From: Serratia nevei
GTDB taxonomy: Bacteria; Pseudomonadota; Gammaproteobacteria; Enterobacterales; Enterobacteriaceae
NCBI RefSeq assembly: GCF_037948395.1
Contig: NZ_CP149940.1
Location: forward strand, 2,666,001 to 2,730,000
Reading direction: 5' to 3'
DNA length: 64,000 nucleotides
Shown: positions 17,107 through 25,884 of the stretch, piece after piece
How positions within the stretch are numbered: position 1 is the first letter of the stretch
Layout: every line of letters starts with the position of its first letter
Notes under the pieces: model-generated
What the model was told of the DNA's origin: nothing
Database searches by the model: none
The model's input: only the letters and a program-made list of their open reading frames with translations
Position numbers and translations under genes: made by a program

Positions 17107-17125
17107 AGCCTGCCTGTTCTATATT
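17098..17125 (+). promoter_or_regulatory. Predicted promoter of the ArsR/SRPBCC operon
   Basis: A -35 TTGAAT (17098-17103) and -10 TATATT (17120-17125) are separated by 16 nt. Start of transcription is expected about 7 nt after the -10, at 17132-17133, which is the ATG itself, so the mRNA would be leaderless. Both promoter hexamers lie within palindromes. Confidence 0.6.
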
Positions 17126-17142
17126 CAACCATATGGTTGAAT
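17123..17142. promoter_or_regulatory. Perfect 20-bp palindrome O2 over -10 and start codon
   Basis: ATTCAACCAT followed by its exact reverse complement ATGGTTGAAT. It covers part of the -10 and the ATG of the ArsR gene, which sits at the dyad centre. It is a probable autoregulatory operator. Confidence 0.8.
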
Positions 17143-17480
17143 TATCTTCCTCACAGCTGGACGCCATTTTTCATGCGCTGGCCGATCCGACCCGCCGCTC
17201 GATGTTACGCGCGCTGGCCGGCGGTGAGCGCAGCATCGGCGAACTGGCCGCGCCGCTGCAGATGTCGTTTGCCGGCGCCTCCAAGCACGTGAAAGCACTG
17301 GAACATGCGGGCCTGGTGCAACGCACCGTGCAAGGAAGAAACCATATCTGCCGGCTCGAACCCGAGCCTATGGCGCAGGCCATGCAATGGCTGCAAACCT
17401 ATGAACATTTCTGGACTGAACGGCTGGATGCGCTCGAACAGGCGCTGCTGCAGCCCGAACAGCTTCCTCCCAAGGAGTGA
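17133..17480 (+). CDS. ArsR-family winged-helix regulator
   Basis: A 115-residue ArsR/SmtB-type repressor. SSSQLDAIFHALADPTRRSMLRALAGGERSIGEL followed by FAGASKHVKALEHAGLV is the characteristic dimerisation helix and recognition helix. The usual Cys metal site (ELCVCDL) is absent (here ERSIGELAAPL), so it is probably not a metal sensor. No Shine-Dalgarno precedes the ATG, which lies at the predicted transcription start and inside a perfect palindrome, suggesting a leaderless, autorepressed transcript. The SRPBCC gene starts 3 nt after its stop, a common regulator/START-domain pair. Confidence 0.88.
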   Translation: MVELSSSQLDAIFHALADPTRRSMLRALAGGERSIGELAAPLQMSFAGASKHVKALEHAGLVQRTVQGRNHICRLEPEPMAQAMQWLQTYEHFWTERLDALEQALLQPEQLPPKE

Positions 17481-17483
17481 ACC

Positions 17484-18017
17484 ATGAATGATTACGGCAT
17501 GATTATCGAACCCGGCACGCTGCGCATCCAGCGGCTGCTGCCCGGCCCCATCGAGCGGGTGTGGGCTTACCTGACCGAATCCGACAAGCGCGCCACCTGG
17601 CTGGCGGCCGGCGCCATGAAGTTGGAAAACGGCGCACCGCTGGAGCTGGAGTTTCGCAACTCCGATTTGGCGGGCGAGCACGAACCACCGCCGGCCAAGT
17701 ACAAACAGCACGGCGGCTGCGTCAGCAACCGCGGCCACATCACCTGCCTGTTTCCGCCGCGCCTGCTGAGCTTTACCTGGGCCGAACAGGATCAGGGCCG
17801 TCCTTCCGAGGTGACTTTCGAACTGACGGAACAGGGAAGCGCCGTGCTGCTGACGGTCACCCACCGGCGCTTGGCCAACCGCGACGAAATGCTCAGCGTC
17901 GCCGGCGGCTGGCACACCCATCTGGATATCCTGTTAGATCGCCTGCACGATCGGGCGCCGCAGCCGTTCTGGAGCACCCATGCCCGGCTGGAAGAAGAGT
18001 ACCGCGCCCGCCTGTAA
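17484..18017 (+). CDS. SRPBCC (AHSA1-like) domain protein
   Basis: A 177-residue single SRPBCC/START-fold protein of the activator of Hsp90 ATPase homologue 1 type. It begins with RIQRLLPGPIERVWAYLTESDKRATWLAAG and contains LLSFTWAEQ and VTFELTEQGSAVLLTVTHR, as in the family. These proteins bind small hydrophobic ligands; a catalytic role is not established. An AAGGAG site precedes the start, and the gene is cotranscribed with the ArsR regulator. It meets the leftward CorA-family gene tail to tail with no gap. Confidence 0.82.
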   Translation: MNDYGMIIEPGTLRIQRLLPGPIERVWAYLTESDKRATWLAAGAMKLENGAPLELEFRNSDLAGEHEPPPAKYKQHGGCVSNRGHITCLFPPRLLSFTWAEQDQGRPSEVTFELTEQGSAVLLTVTHRRLANRDEMLSVAGGWHTHLDILLDRLHDRAPQPFWSTHARLEEEYRARL

Positions 18018-19046
18018 TTACGTCTCGTCCCTGCGCCTGAACGCCAGATAACCGGCGATCAGCGTAAAACTGCCGACCAGCAACACCAGTAGGATAAAAC
18101 CGTGGTGATTGCTGGCCAGCGGGATACCCCCCACGTTCATGCCGAAGAAACCGGCGACGATATTGATCGGCAATGCCAGCACGGTAATCACCGTCAGCGT
18201 GTAGAGCGTGCGGTTGTTCTGCTCCATCAGCTTGGCGCCCAGCTCCTCCTGCAGCAGCCGGATGCGTTCGGTCAGGCTGGCGAGATCGTTCAATACCACG
18301 GTGAACTCTTCGGTAAACTGCCGCAGATCCTGTACCACCTCGCGACTGAGCCAGGTCGGCGGCCGGTTCAACAGGCGAAACAGCGCGGCCGGCTCCGGCG
18401 CCAGCAGGCGCTGAAAGCGCAATAACATGCGACGCATGCGCCCCAGCTCGGCGCGGTTGCGTTTGACGCGGCGGGTCAACAAGCGGTCCTCAATGGTATC
18501 GACATACTGGTTGGCCTGCCGCACCACCTGTTCCAGCACGTCCTCCTGCTCTTCCAGCAGGTGCGCCAGCAGTTCAGTGGACGAGGCCAGCTGCAGCGCC
18601 GTCAGGCGGCCGAGCAGCCGTTCAATGAGTCGCACCGGTTTGTGGCGTACGGTGACCACCAGCCCACGGCAGCAATAGAGCCACAGCGTCGCCGTCTCCG
18701 GGTTACTGTCCTCGGGGTGGAAAATCACGTCGTTGAGCACCGCGAACAGATCGTCGCCCTGGCGCTCGATGCGCGTGGTGTGGGAGCCGTGGCGAATCTC
18801 GTGAAAGAAAAAATCGGAAATGGCGAAATGATTTTTCAGCCACTTCTCCGCCGCCGCGTGGTTGAGATTGAGGTGCAGCCAGATAAAACCGTCGCCGGGG
18901 GGCAACGCCTGGTAGGCCTGGCAAACCTGCTGTGAGTTCAGGCGCATCGGCGGTTCACCGGAACGAAACGCATGGCCGTAGATCAGCCCGGTCACTTCAT
19001 CATCGAAATCAAGCTTGTGCATCTTTTCCGCCAACCGTTGCACCAT
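18018..19046 (-). CDS. CorA-family transporter, ZntB-like
   Basis: A 342-residue CorA-superfamily ion transporter. It has a long soluble N-terminal domain with a stalk helix and two transmembrane helices near the C-terminus. The signature GMN motif is present in FFGMNVGGIP. The overall pattern (WLHLNLNH, RMRRMLLRFQRLLAPEP, GGIP after GMN) resembles ZntB, which imports zinc with protons, more than CorA itself. The start at 19046 has only a weak AAGG site. MHKLDF at 19022 is an alternative, preceded by GGAAAAG. Confidence 0.78.
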   Translation of the reverse strand: MVQRLAEKMHKLDFDDEVTGLIYGHAFRSGEPPMRLNSQQVCQAYQALPPGDGFIWLHLNLNHAAAEKWLKNHFAISDFFFHEIRHGSHTTRIERQGDDLFAVLNDVIFHPEDSNPETATLWLYCCRGLVVTVRHKPVRLIERLLGRLTALQLASSTELLAHLLEEQEDVLEQVVRQANQYVDTIEDRLLTRRVKRNRAELGRMRRMLLRFQRLLAPEPAALFRLLNRPPTWLSREVVQDLRQFTEEFTVVLNDLASLTERIRLLQEELGAKLMEQNNRTLYTLTVITVLALPINIVAGFFGMNVGGIPLASNHHGFILLVLLVGSFTLIAGYLAFRRRDET

Positions 19047-19303
19047 AACGCCTTATCCTGCCTTTCGCCGTTAACCCAGATCGTCCCCGCTGTTATAGCA
19101 ATCTTTATCTATCGGCGTTAATGATTTTCAGCGTTCCCGATGATTAATATTTTCGTCATAAAAACGTCATCGCCATTCAACATCGTTTTCATCCCTTGCC
19201 CGCTCAGCGACCGCACAATGGCAACATGAATATAGAGACTGGTACCCTCCATCACGCAAGACATATTTATTTAAGGAACACGACCAATAAGGAGATAACG
19301 ACA

Positions 19304-20056
19304 ATGAATACGTTTATTACAGGCGGATGGAGCCAGTCTCTGACTGGCCAACCTCTCAAAGAGTTCGATGTCATGATGTATGGCATGGTCACCAACCTTG
19401 ATGGATTGACCACGGGCACATCAGCGCATCCAGGATGGAGCCCGGAAAAGCAAAACAAACCCGATACTCTCCCCGGTTTTAAAGGAAAGACGCTCTGGGT
19501 TTATGGCGGCGGCGGATGCTCCCCACAGCAAAAGCCGGCAAATGAGGATGAAGTGTTGAGGATCGTCGAAGCCACGGTAGACCGGGGCTGGGACGGCGTC
19601 GATTTTGATGACGAATGCAATATGAACACCGAACGGGTCATCGAAGCCATGAAACGGCTAAAAGAGGCCCGAAAAGAGACCAGCCTGGGTTTTATTGCCG
19701 GCTATTCCTACAATCATCCCAATACGGAAAATGGTAAAAAGCTCAACGAGAAAGTCAGAAAAATCATCCTGTCAGGCCAGTGCGATCGCTTTATTCATTA
19801 CTGCTATGCCGCAGCGATGTGGAGCGATGACGATATTCTCGCCAATGTCATCCCGGCATTAAAACAATCGTTGGTCAACGGCGCCGAGAATAAAAAATGC
19901 ATTCTGGCCCTGACGACCCGGGGATTGACCGACTGGAATTTAAATTACTTTATCGATCAGGTTCTGGATTTTAATCTTGGCGGATTGTTTATTTGGAATT
20001 ACGCCAACCTGACGGATGAACATAATAAAATCATCAAAAACCGGCTAGGCAATTAA
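19304..20056 (+). CDS. Small glycoside hydrolase family 18-like protein
   Basis: A 250-residue protein with DGVDFDDE at residues 97-104, an exact match to the GH18 catalytic motif DxxDxDxE (acid Glu E104). A late conserved-type Trp sits in GLFIWNYAN. It is much shorter than the ChiA/ChiB/ChiC chitinases known from Serratia, lacks a signal peptide and has no chitin-binding module. It may therefore be an intracellular or otherwise exported chitinase/endoglycosidase, or a lectin-like relative. TAAGGAG lies about 9 nt before the ATG. Its codon use is more AT-rich than the neighbours, hinting at transfer. Confidence 0.72.
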   Translation: MNTFITGGWSQSLTGQPLKEFDVMMYGMVTNLDGLTTGTSAHPGWSPEKQNKPDTLPGFKGKTLWVYGGGGCSPQQKPANEDEVLRIVEATVDRGWDGVDFDDECNMNTERVIEAMKRLKEARKETSLGFIAGYSYNHPNTENGKKLNEKVRKIILSGQCDRFIHYCYAAAMWSDDDILANVIPALKQSLVNGAENKKCILALTTRGLTDWNLNYFIDQVLDFNLGGLFIWNYANLTDEHNKIIKNRLGN

Positions 20057-20074
20057 CACGCCCCGCTTGCCCTC

Positions 20075-20112
20075 GCCTATCAAGAGACCGTCAAGGCGGC
20101 CACTTGATAGGC
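20075..20112. repeat. Inverted repeat between convergent genes
   Basis: GCCTATCAAG (20075-20084) and its exact reverse complement CTTGATAGGC (20103-20112) are separated by 18 nt. It sits between the tail-to-tail GH18-like and NlpC/P60 genes and could be a bidirectional terminator, though no T run follows the stem. Confidence 0.6.
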
Positions 20113-20121
20113 ATTCAGACG

Positions 20122-21552
20122 TTACTCAATAAAACCCAGTTTGAACTGCGCCTTGCCCGCCAGCGAGGTCAGCTCAGGATCCTCCGGGTAGGTAGCCAGA
20201 AGCGGGAAAAAGACTGCGCCGCCGATAATGCTGCGGCTTTTTGAATCTGCCGGGCGCAGGCCCCAGATATTTTGGTACGTCATCGGGACACTCCGGCCGT
20301 TAATCGCCGCATTGCCGATATACAGCATGATATGGCCCGGAATGTAGACCAGCGTGGTGAACGGCTTGCCATGCTCCTTGAGATAGCGCAGCCGCTCATC
20401 CGTGTTCGCCTGACTGAGATCGACCACTCGGCTTGCCGCCTCTATCTGCGCGGCGGAATTCCTGGGAAGAAACACCCCGAAAGGCATCAACAGGCTGCGC
20501 AGTTCGGAAGAGCAGTCATTATTGAAGTTATCATTCCCCCAGCCGTAGGGCCTGCCGCTCATCGAACGCATCAGCGTGGCAAGATGGTCTGGCGTCATTC
20601 GCCACGGCATGGCGGCAAACTCCCCCTCCTTTAAATCGATCCGGCGAATTTGCGCGCGACCATCCTCCCGGCGTACCGGCACGGCAACCTTAAAAACACC
20701 CTGCCGGTGACGGTAAAATGGCAGAACCGTGCCATGACGCGCCGTAAAATAAAACAGCTCCCCCTCTTGTACCGACACCGGCTGCTGAATGAATGCCCCC
20801 AAATTTTTCCCTGCCAGCGCCAGCCATTCGCTGACAAACCGCCGATCCGCCGCCGCGATATCTTCGCTATGCACCCAGCCGATCACCGTAGGCGATATGA
20901 CGTATTTCCAGCGTTTATCGCGACTTTCCGTCACAACGTATACCGGTGTACCGGGGCGGATAGAAGAGTCCTGCAAATTATCAAAGGGGTAACCTTGCCC
21001 TGCCAGACGCGGATCGTCATAAGCCGGATCGTCTGTCGGCAACATCCTGACCAGCGTTTCCCTAATCGCAATACCTCTGGCCGAAGAATGATAAGCCTTG
21101 TCAATGCCGACAGACGCATTATTCCTGACCTGCTGTTTCCAGCGCTCAGCGTGAGTCCTGAAGTTTTCCCCCCAGGAAACGCTGTCATTTCCAAGATATT
21201 TATCCATTGCGGCATCACGGTGGCTTTCCGCTTCACGGCTCAAGACGGAAGCGATGTAATGCGGATTCCAGGAGGACTCCTCATTCGGCCCCATGCCAAA
21301 ATAGTGGGATTTGAGGGCAGAGAAATGACGTTGCTGCGCAGCGTCATCCAGCACGGCGACCTGCCGCTGCGGGCCGGGAGGCAGCCATTTATCGACAGAC
21401 TGCGAATAATTGTCCAACGGAAAAAGCGACTTGGTTGGATCGATAGGGGCAGACGCCGTAGCGTCGTGAGGTGGCGGTCTGACCGACGCGCTGTGGCAGG
21501 CCGACAGCAACAGCAAGAGAGTCAGGCACAGCGGTTTTATTCCATTAAGCAT
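20122..21552 (-). CDS. NlpC/P60 lipoprotein with SH3 domains
   Basis: A 476-residue predicted lipoprotein. The signal peptide ends in a lipobox LLSAC with Cys19 as lipidation site. The middle (about residues 190-310) holds bacterial SH3-like segments (GTPVYVVTESRDKRWKYVI, GWVHSEDI). The C-terminal NlpC/P60 peptidase has Cys347 in NNDCSSELRSLL and His in GHIMLYIG. The layout matches YkfC-type gamma-D-glutamyl/diaminopimelate endopeptidases that trim or recycle peptidoglycan peptides. No linked peptide transporter or epimerase is present. Confidence 0.85.
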   Translation of the reverse strand: MLNGIKPLCLTLLLLLSACHSASVRPPPHDATASAPIDPTKSLFPLDNYSQSVDKWLPPGPQRQVAVLDDAAQQRHFSALKSHYFGMGPNEESSWNPHYIASVLSREAESHRDAAMDKYLGNDSVSWGENFRTHAERWKQQVRNNASVGIDKAYHSSARGIAIRETLVRMLPTDDPAYDDPRLAGQGYPFDNLQDSSIRPGTPVYVVTESRDKRWKYVISPTVIGWVHSEDIAAADRRFVSEWLALAGKNLGAFIQQPVSVQEGELFYFTARHGTVLPFYRHRQGVFKVAVPVRREDGRAQIRRIDLKEGEFAAMPWRMTPDHLATLMRSMSGRPYGWGNDNFNNDCSSELRSLLMPFGVFLPRNSAAQIEAASRVVDLSQANTDERLRYLKEHGKPFTTLVYIPGHIMLYIGNAAINGRSVPMTYQNIWGLRPADSKSRSIIGGAVFFPLLATYPEDPELTSLAGKAQFKLGFIE

Positions 21553-21781
21553 GCGTTATCCACTCCGTGACAGGTTAAAAAGCCCTCTTTATCCTGAAGA
21601 GAAATCATACTAATTGATACTTATTAACATCGGCGATTGATTTCCCGTTGAAGAAGACAAAGCCGGTGGTATAGCAAGCGCCAATCGGATTTCCCGCCGC
21701 CGCGTAGAACGCGACCAGTCTCGCTGCCCCGCGCCGCCAAACCTGCTACCCTGCGGGTTTGTTTTTTGACAGGAGTCTTCC

Positions 21782-22207
21782 ATGCGCCAACGCATCATTG
21801 TCTGCCCGCTGATTGAAAACGATAACGCCTTCCTGCTGTGCAAGATGGCCGCCCACAAGGGCGTATTCCCCGGCCAGTGGGCGCTGTCCGGCGGCGGCGT
21901 CGAGCCGGGTGAGCAAATAGAACAGGCGCTGCGACGCGAAGTGCGCGAAGAGCTGGGCGCCGCGCTGATCCTCGACAGCATCACGCCCTGGACCTTCCGC
22001 GACGACGTGCGCATCAAAACCTACGCCGACGGCAGCCGCGAGCAAATCTACATGATTTACCTGATTTTCGACTGCCATGCCGCCAACCGCGACGTGACGA
22101 TCAACGACGAGTTTGACGACTACGCCTGGGTGCCGCGCGAGCGCTTGGCGGAGTACGATCTGAACGAGGCCACCCGCTTCACGCTGCGGCAACGCGGGCT
22201 GCTGTAA
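21782..22207 (+). CDS. nudI: Nucleoside triphosphatase NudI
   Basis: A 141-residue Nudix hydrolase, the same length as E. coli NudI and visibly similar along its whole length ([44 protein letters not shown]). The Nudix box is intact: [23 protein letters not shown]. NudI hydrolyses pyrimidine deoxynucleoside triphosphates to monophosphates in the cytoplasm. An AGGAG site lies shortly before the ATG. Confidence 0.93.
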   Translation: MRQRIIVCPLIENDNAFLLCKMAAHKGVFPGQWALSGGGVEPGEQIEQALRREVREELGAALILDSITPWTFRDDVRIKTYADGSREQIYMIYLIFDCHAANRDVTINDEFDDYAWVPRERLAEYDLNEATRFTLRQRGLL

Positions 22208-22300
22208 CAGTTTGAGCGAATATCACCCTATTTCCTTCACATTTGCCGGGCAGACTCTTTTGATATTTTTTAATCACTTAGGGTCATTATTGCCGTCGTT

Positions 22301-23137
22301 ATGCTTTTATCTCTCGCTTTTCTCCGTCTGCCCGTCCGGCGCTTCGGCGCCGCCCTCCTGTTCAGCCTGCTGTTCGTTTTGGCGCCCGTGCATGCCGCCA
22401 CGCCGCCGCGGGTACTGAATGCCAAGTCGGTGCTGGTCGTCAATCAACGCACCGGAAAGACGCTCTATCAAAAGCAGCCGAACCGCGTGCTGCCGATCGC
22501 CTCGCTCACCAAACTGATGACAGCCATGGTCGCCCTGGACAGCAAACGCCCGATGAGCAGCCCGCTCAAGGTCACCGCCGCCGATCGCGATCTGCTGAAG
22601 AAAACCCACTCGCGCCTGACCATCGGCTCGGTGCTCAGCCGCCGAGACATGCTGCACATCGCCCTGATGTCTTCGGAGAACCGCGCCGCTGCGGCGCTGA
22701 GCCGCAGCTATCCCGGCGGGCGCAAAGCCTTCGTGGCGAAAATGAACCAGAAAGCGCGCGCCATCGGCATGAAACGCGCCCGCTTCTACGATCCGACCGG
22801 GCTGACGCCGCGCAATGTAGCGACCGCCAACGATCTGCTGAAGATGGTCAATCACGCCTATCGCTATCAGTCGATTCGCCGCTTCAGCACCGACAAGCAG
22901 CAGATCGTGCGCCCTGGCCGCGGCCAACTGGTCTACCGCAGCTCCAACGGCATGATCAATAACCCGGCCTGGCAGATTCAGCTGCAGAAAACCGGCTTTA
23001 CCGACGAGGCCGGCCACTGCCTGGTGATGCGCACCACCATCAAAGGACAACCGGTGGTGATGATCCTGCTCGGCGCGCAGCCGCGCTACGGCCACTACCG
23101 TGACGCCATTCGTCTGAAGGCCTGGCTCGAGGGATAA
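22301..23137 (+). CDS. pbpG: D-alanyl-D-alanine endopeptidase PbpG (PBP7)
   Basis: A 278-residue low-molecular-weight penicillin-binding protein of the S11 family. The N-terminal signal peptide ends near APVHA (residues 28-32). All active-site motifs are visible: SxxK (S68-K71 in IASLTK), SxN (S125-N127 in SSEN) and KTG (K230-G232). PBP7 cleaves D-Ala-mDAP crosslinks in peptidoglycan in the periplasm. It is slightly shorter than E. coli PBP7 (about 310). The ribosome binding site is weak. Confidence 0.88.
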   Translation: MLLSLAFLRLPVRRFGAALLFSLLFVLAPVHAATPPRVLNAKSVLVVNQRTGKTLYQKQPNRVLPIASLTKLMTAMVALDSKRPMSSPLKVTAADRDLLKKTHSRLTIGSVLSRRDMLHIALMSSENRAAAALSRSYPGGRKAFVAKMNQKARAIGMKRARFYDPTGLTPRNVATANDLLKMVNHAYRYQSIRRFSTDKQQIVRPGRGQLVYRSSNGMINNPAWQIQLQKTGFTDEAGHCLVMRTTIKGQPVVMILLGAQPRYGHYRDAIRLKAWLEG

Positions 23138-23275
23138 CATCGCGGCGCTTTACCGTTCTGCGCATATCCAAATCCGTTTTGGATCAATGGAATATCCTAT
23201 CGCCAATCAGTATTAAGGCGCGCGCCGCCCGCATGGTATTTGTCAGGCATATCTGATGAGGAAAGGAGCGGGAAA

Positions 23276-24262
23276 ATGGCTTATGCCTTGAGCATATTGG
23301 AAAAGAGTCCGATCGCCGACGGGGAAAGCGCCGCTCAGGCGCTGGCGCGCACGCTGCATCTGGCGCAACAGGCGGAACGCTGGGGCTATCGGCGTTTCTG
23401 GCTGGCGGAGCACCACAACACGCCGCAGCTCGCCTGCCCGTCGCCGGAAGTGCTGATCGGCTACCTGCTCGGCCAGACGTCGCGCATTCGCATCGGCTCC
23501 GGCGGCGTAATGCTGCAACACTACAGCGCCTACAAGGTGGCCGAAAACTTTAACCTGCTGGCGGCGCTGGCACCGGGGCGCGTCGATCTCGGGGTGGGCA
23601 AAGCGCCCGGCGGGCTGCCGCTCGCCACCCAGGCGCTGCAGGCCGCTCATGACCGCCAAAACAAACCGGCTTTCCCGCAGCAGCTGTCGCAGCTGACCGC
23701 CTATCTGAACGACGACGCCGAGCCGGGACTGAGCGCCACACCGCTGCCGCCGCACGCCGCCCAGCGCTTTCTGCTCGGCGCCAGCAAAGAGAGCGCGACG
23801 CTGGCGGCCGAATCCGGCTGGGCCTTCGTGTTCGCCGCGCATCTGAACGGCAATCCGCAGGATATCCGCGAGGCGCTGGCGCACTACACCGCACTGAGCG
23901 GTGGCCGCAAGGCGCTGCTGGCGGTGGCGGCGATCGCGGCGCCAAACGCGGAACAGGCCGCGGCGCTGGCGGCGGATATTCAGCAATACCGCGTGCACGT
24001 CGCCGGTGAGCAGAGCGTGACCGTCGGCAGCCTGGCCCAGGCGGAGAGTTTCGTGCAGCAGGCCGGCGCCACCGACTACCGCATCGAACCCCGAGAAAGC
24101 CATATCCTGCTCGGCACTGCGCCGCAGGTGCATCAGCAACTGGCGCAGCTGCAGCAGCGCTACGGCGTGGACGAGTTCATCATCGACACGCCGATCGGCG
24201 AACCGAGCGCCCGGCTCACCTCACTGCAGTTGCTGGCGGAGGAGAGCCTGACACCGGCCTAG
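23276..24262 (+). CDS. Luciferase-like (LLM) flavin-dependent oxidoreductase
   Basis: A 328-residue bacterial luciferase-like monooxygenase of the MsnO8/YhbW type. LSILEKSPI at the start and RRFWLAEHHNTPQLACPSPEVLIG are characteristic, followed by IRIGSGGVMLQHYSAYKVAENF. It would use reduced flavin from a separate reductase; the substrate is unknown. I chose the ATG at 23276 because AAAGGAG lies 7 nt upstream. It ends in a 4-bp convergent overlap with the MocR-type regulator. Confidence 0.88.
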   Translation: MAYALSILEKSPIADGESAAQALARTLHLAQQAERWGYRRFWLAEHHNTPQLACPSPEVLIGYLLGQTSRIRIGSGGVMLQHYSAYKVAENFNLLAALAPGRVDLGVGKAPGGLPLATQALQAAHDRQNKPAFPQQLSQLTAYLNDDAEPGLSATPLPPHAAQRFLLGASKESATLAAESGWAFVFAAHLNGNPQDIREALAHYTALSGGRKALLAVAAIAAPNAEQAAALAADIQQYRVHVAGEQSVTVGSLAQAESFVQQAGATDYRIEPRESHILLGTAPQVHQQLAQLQQRYGVDEFIIDTPIGEPSARLTSLQLLAEESLTPA

Positions 24263-25563
24263 TTGATCGCCGCGCTGGCCCGCATGGCGTCGGCCAGATC
24301 CTGCGCCAGCGGCGCCAGCTGCGCCGGCACGACGTTGGCCAGGCTGACGCGGATCGCAGAGTCGCCCTTCAGGCGGAAAGGTTCACCGCCCTGCACCAGC
24401 CACCCCCGTTGCGCCATCAGCTGCGCGGCGGCGGTTTCCGACCGCACCGGCAACCACAGATGCAGCCCTTCACCCACCGCCAGCGCCGTGTGATTCAGCG
24501 CGTTGAGCCGTCGCACCAGCTCATCCCTTCTGGCTTGATACGCCTGTTGCGCCCGCTGCAGCTGCCCCTCCTGCAAGGCCTGCCCCCACAGTCTGGCGGC
24601 AATCTGCTGCAAGATATGGCTGACCCAGCGTTCGCTGATGTACTGATCGGCGCGCATCGCCTGCAGCAACATCGGGTTGCCGCAGGCCAGCGCGATGCGC
24701 AGATCCGGGCTGAGAAACTTGCTCAGCGACAGCACGTACAGGCCGCGATCGCCGTCGAACGGCAGATGCAGCGGCTGCTGCGACAGCGGCCCCCAGAAAT
24801 CGTCGACGATCGCCAGACACTGCGGATTTTCGCTGAGAAAATGCCGCCACTGCTGCGCGCGTTGCGCAGAGAGCGAGGCGCCGGTCGGATTGTGGGCGCG
24901 CGGCGTCAGGATCACCGCGCCCGCCGCTCCGCTTTCCGGCAACCGGCACCCCTGTTCATCCATCGCCAGCGGCAGCGGCCGCAAACGCAGGTGGCGCAGC
25001 AGCGTCAATAGCGGCGGCCAGCAGGGATCTTCCACCCACACCGCCGCGCCCGGCTGCATATGGCAGCGCAGCGCCTTTTCCATCGCGTCCAGCGCGCCGG
25101 AGAATACCGCAGGCTCCCCCAGGCTAACGCCCTGGCGGCCGAGCCACTCGCGCCCCAGGCCGGTCAGCACCGGGAGATCGCCGCTGATGTCATAGCCGTT
25201 TTGTTGCGGGAATCCCTCCGCCGCGCCCAGCGCCAACGCCGGCAACAGGGCGGCATCCAGATTGCCGCTGGCCAGATCGCACATTCCCGCCGGCACCTGG
25301 CGCGGCGTATAGGCCGCACTCACCGCCGCCAGCGGCGGTTCCAGCACCACCGTTCCCGCCCGCCCACGCGTCGCCACCAGACCGGCATCGCGCAATCGGG
25401 CGTATGCGCTGGCGACGGTATTCGCATTGACCTCCAGCTCAGCCGCCAGCTGGCGTACCGGTGGCAGCAGCTCACCCGGCCGCAGCGTGCCGCCTTTGAT
25501 GCGTGCGGCGATCTGCTCGGCAATCTGGACAGCGCCGCCGCCTTTTGCATACAATGAAGTCAT
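24259..25563 (-). CDS. ptsJ: MocR-family regulator, PtsJ-like
   Basis: A 434-residue fusion of a GntR winged helix (about residues 10-75: GTLRPGELLPPVRQLAAELEVNANTVASAY) to a fold-type I aminotransferase domain. The PLP-binding Lys is in LSLSKFLSPDLRIA. MocR proteins use PLP as an effector rather than as catalysts. Divergent placement beside a PdxK-like kinase matches PtsJ, which represses pdxK in Salmonella. I chose the start at 25563 because AAGGA lies 8 nt upstream; the open frame continues upstream without support. The symbol is given on context and is moderately certain. Confidence 0.78.
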   Translation of the reverse strand: MTSLYAKGGGAVQIAEQIAARIKGGTLRPGELLPPVRQLAAELEVNANTVASAYARLRDAGLVATRGRAGTVVLEPPLAAVSAAYTPRQVPAGMCDLASGNLDAALLPALALGAAEGFPQQNGYDISGDLPVLTGLGREWLGRQGVSLGEPAVFSGALDAMEKALRCHMQPGAAVWVEDPCWPPLLTLLRHLRLRPLPLAMDEQGCRLPESGAAGAVILTPRAHNPTGASLSAQRAQQWRHFLSENPQCLAIVDDFWGPLSQQPLHLPFDGDRGLYVLSLSKFLSPDLRIALACGNPMLLQAMRADQYISERWVSHILQQIAARLWGQALQEGQLQRAQQAYQARRDELVRRLNALNHTALAVGEGLHLWLPVRSETAAAQLMAQRGWLVQGGEPFRLKGDSAIRVSLANVVPAQLAPLAQDLADAMRASAAIN

Positions 25564-25629
25564 ACATAAATCCTTTTGCACTAGTTCAAACAAGGTTAGC
25601 AGCTTCCGCGGCCAAAAGTAAGGGGTTCC

Positions 25630-25884
25630 ATGGATAAACATTACGTGCTCGACATTCAGTATGCAGGAAAAGCCTTTGCCCGCCTGGAGATGTTCACCCC
25701 CTGGGCCGCCGATCAGCTGGAGCAGGCCTGCGCGCTGTTCCCGGCTGCGCAGGGTTATCAGGTGCAGCTCAGCCAGGTCAGCGAACGCCGTATCGTCTAC
25801 CAGAGCGGCGCGCAAGGCATCACCGTGCTGGGCGAGTCGCTGGCGCTGACGCCGTTCACCCACGCTCACGAGGTTAAACAATGA
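25630..25884 (+). CDS. Small protein of unknown function
   Basis: An 84-residue soluble protein starting MDKHYVLDIQYAGKAFARLEM. No signal peptide, membrane helix or recognised motif was seen. Its stop overlaps the start of the glutamine amidotransferase gene by 4 bp (ATGA), so it is very likely translated and coupled. It leads a three-gene rightward operon ending in a PdxK-like kinase, divergent from the PtsJ-like regulator. A role in vitamin B6 salvage is suggested by context only. Confidence 0.65.
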   Translation: MDKHYVLDIQYAGKAFARLEMFTPWAADQLEQACALFPAAQGYQVQLSQVSERRIVYQSGAQGITVLGESLALTPFTHAHEVKQ

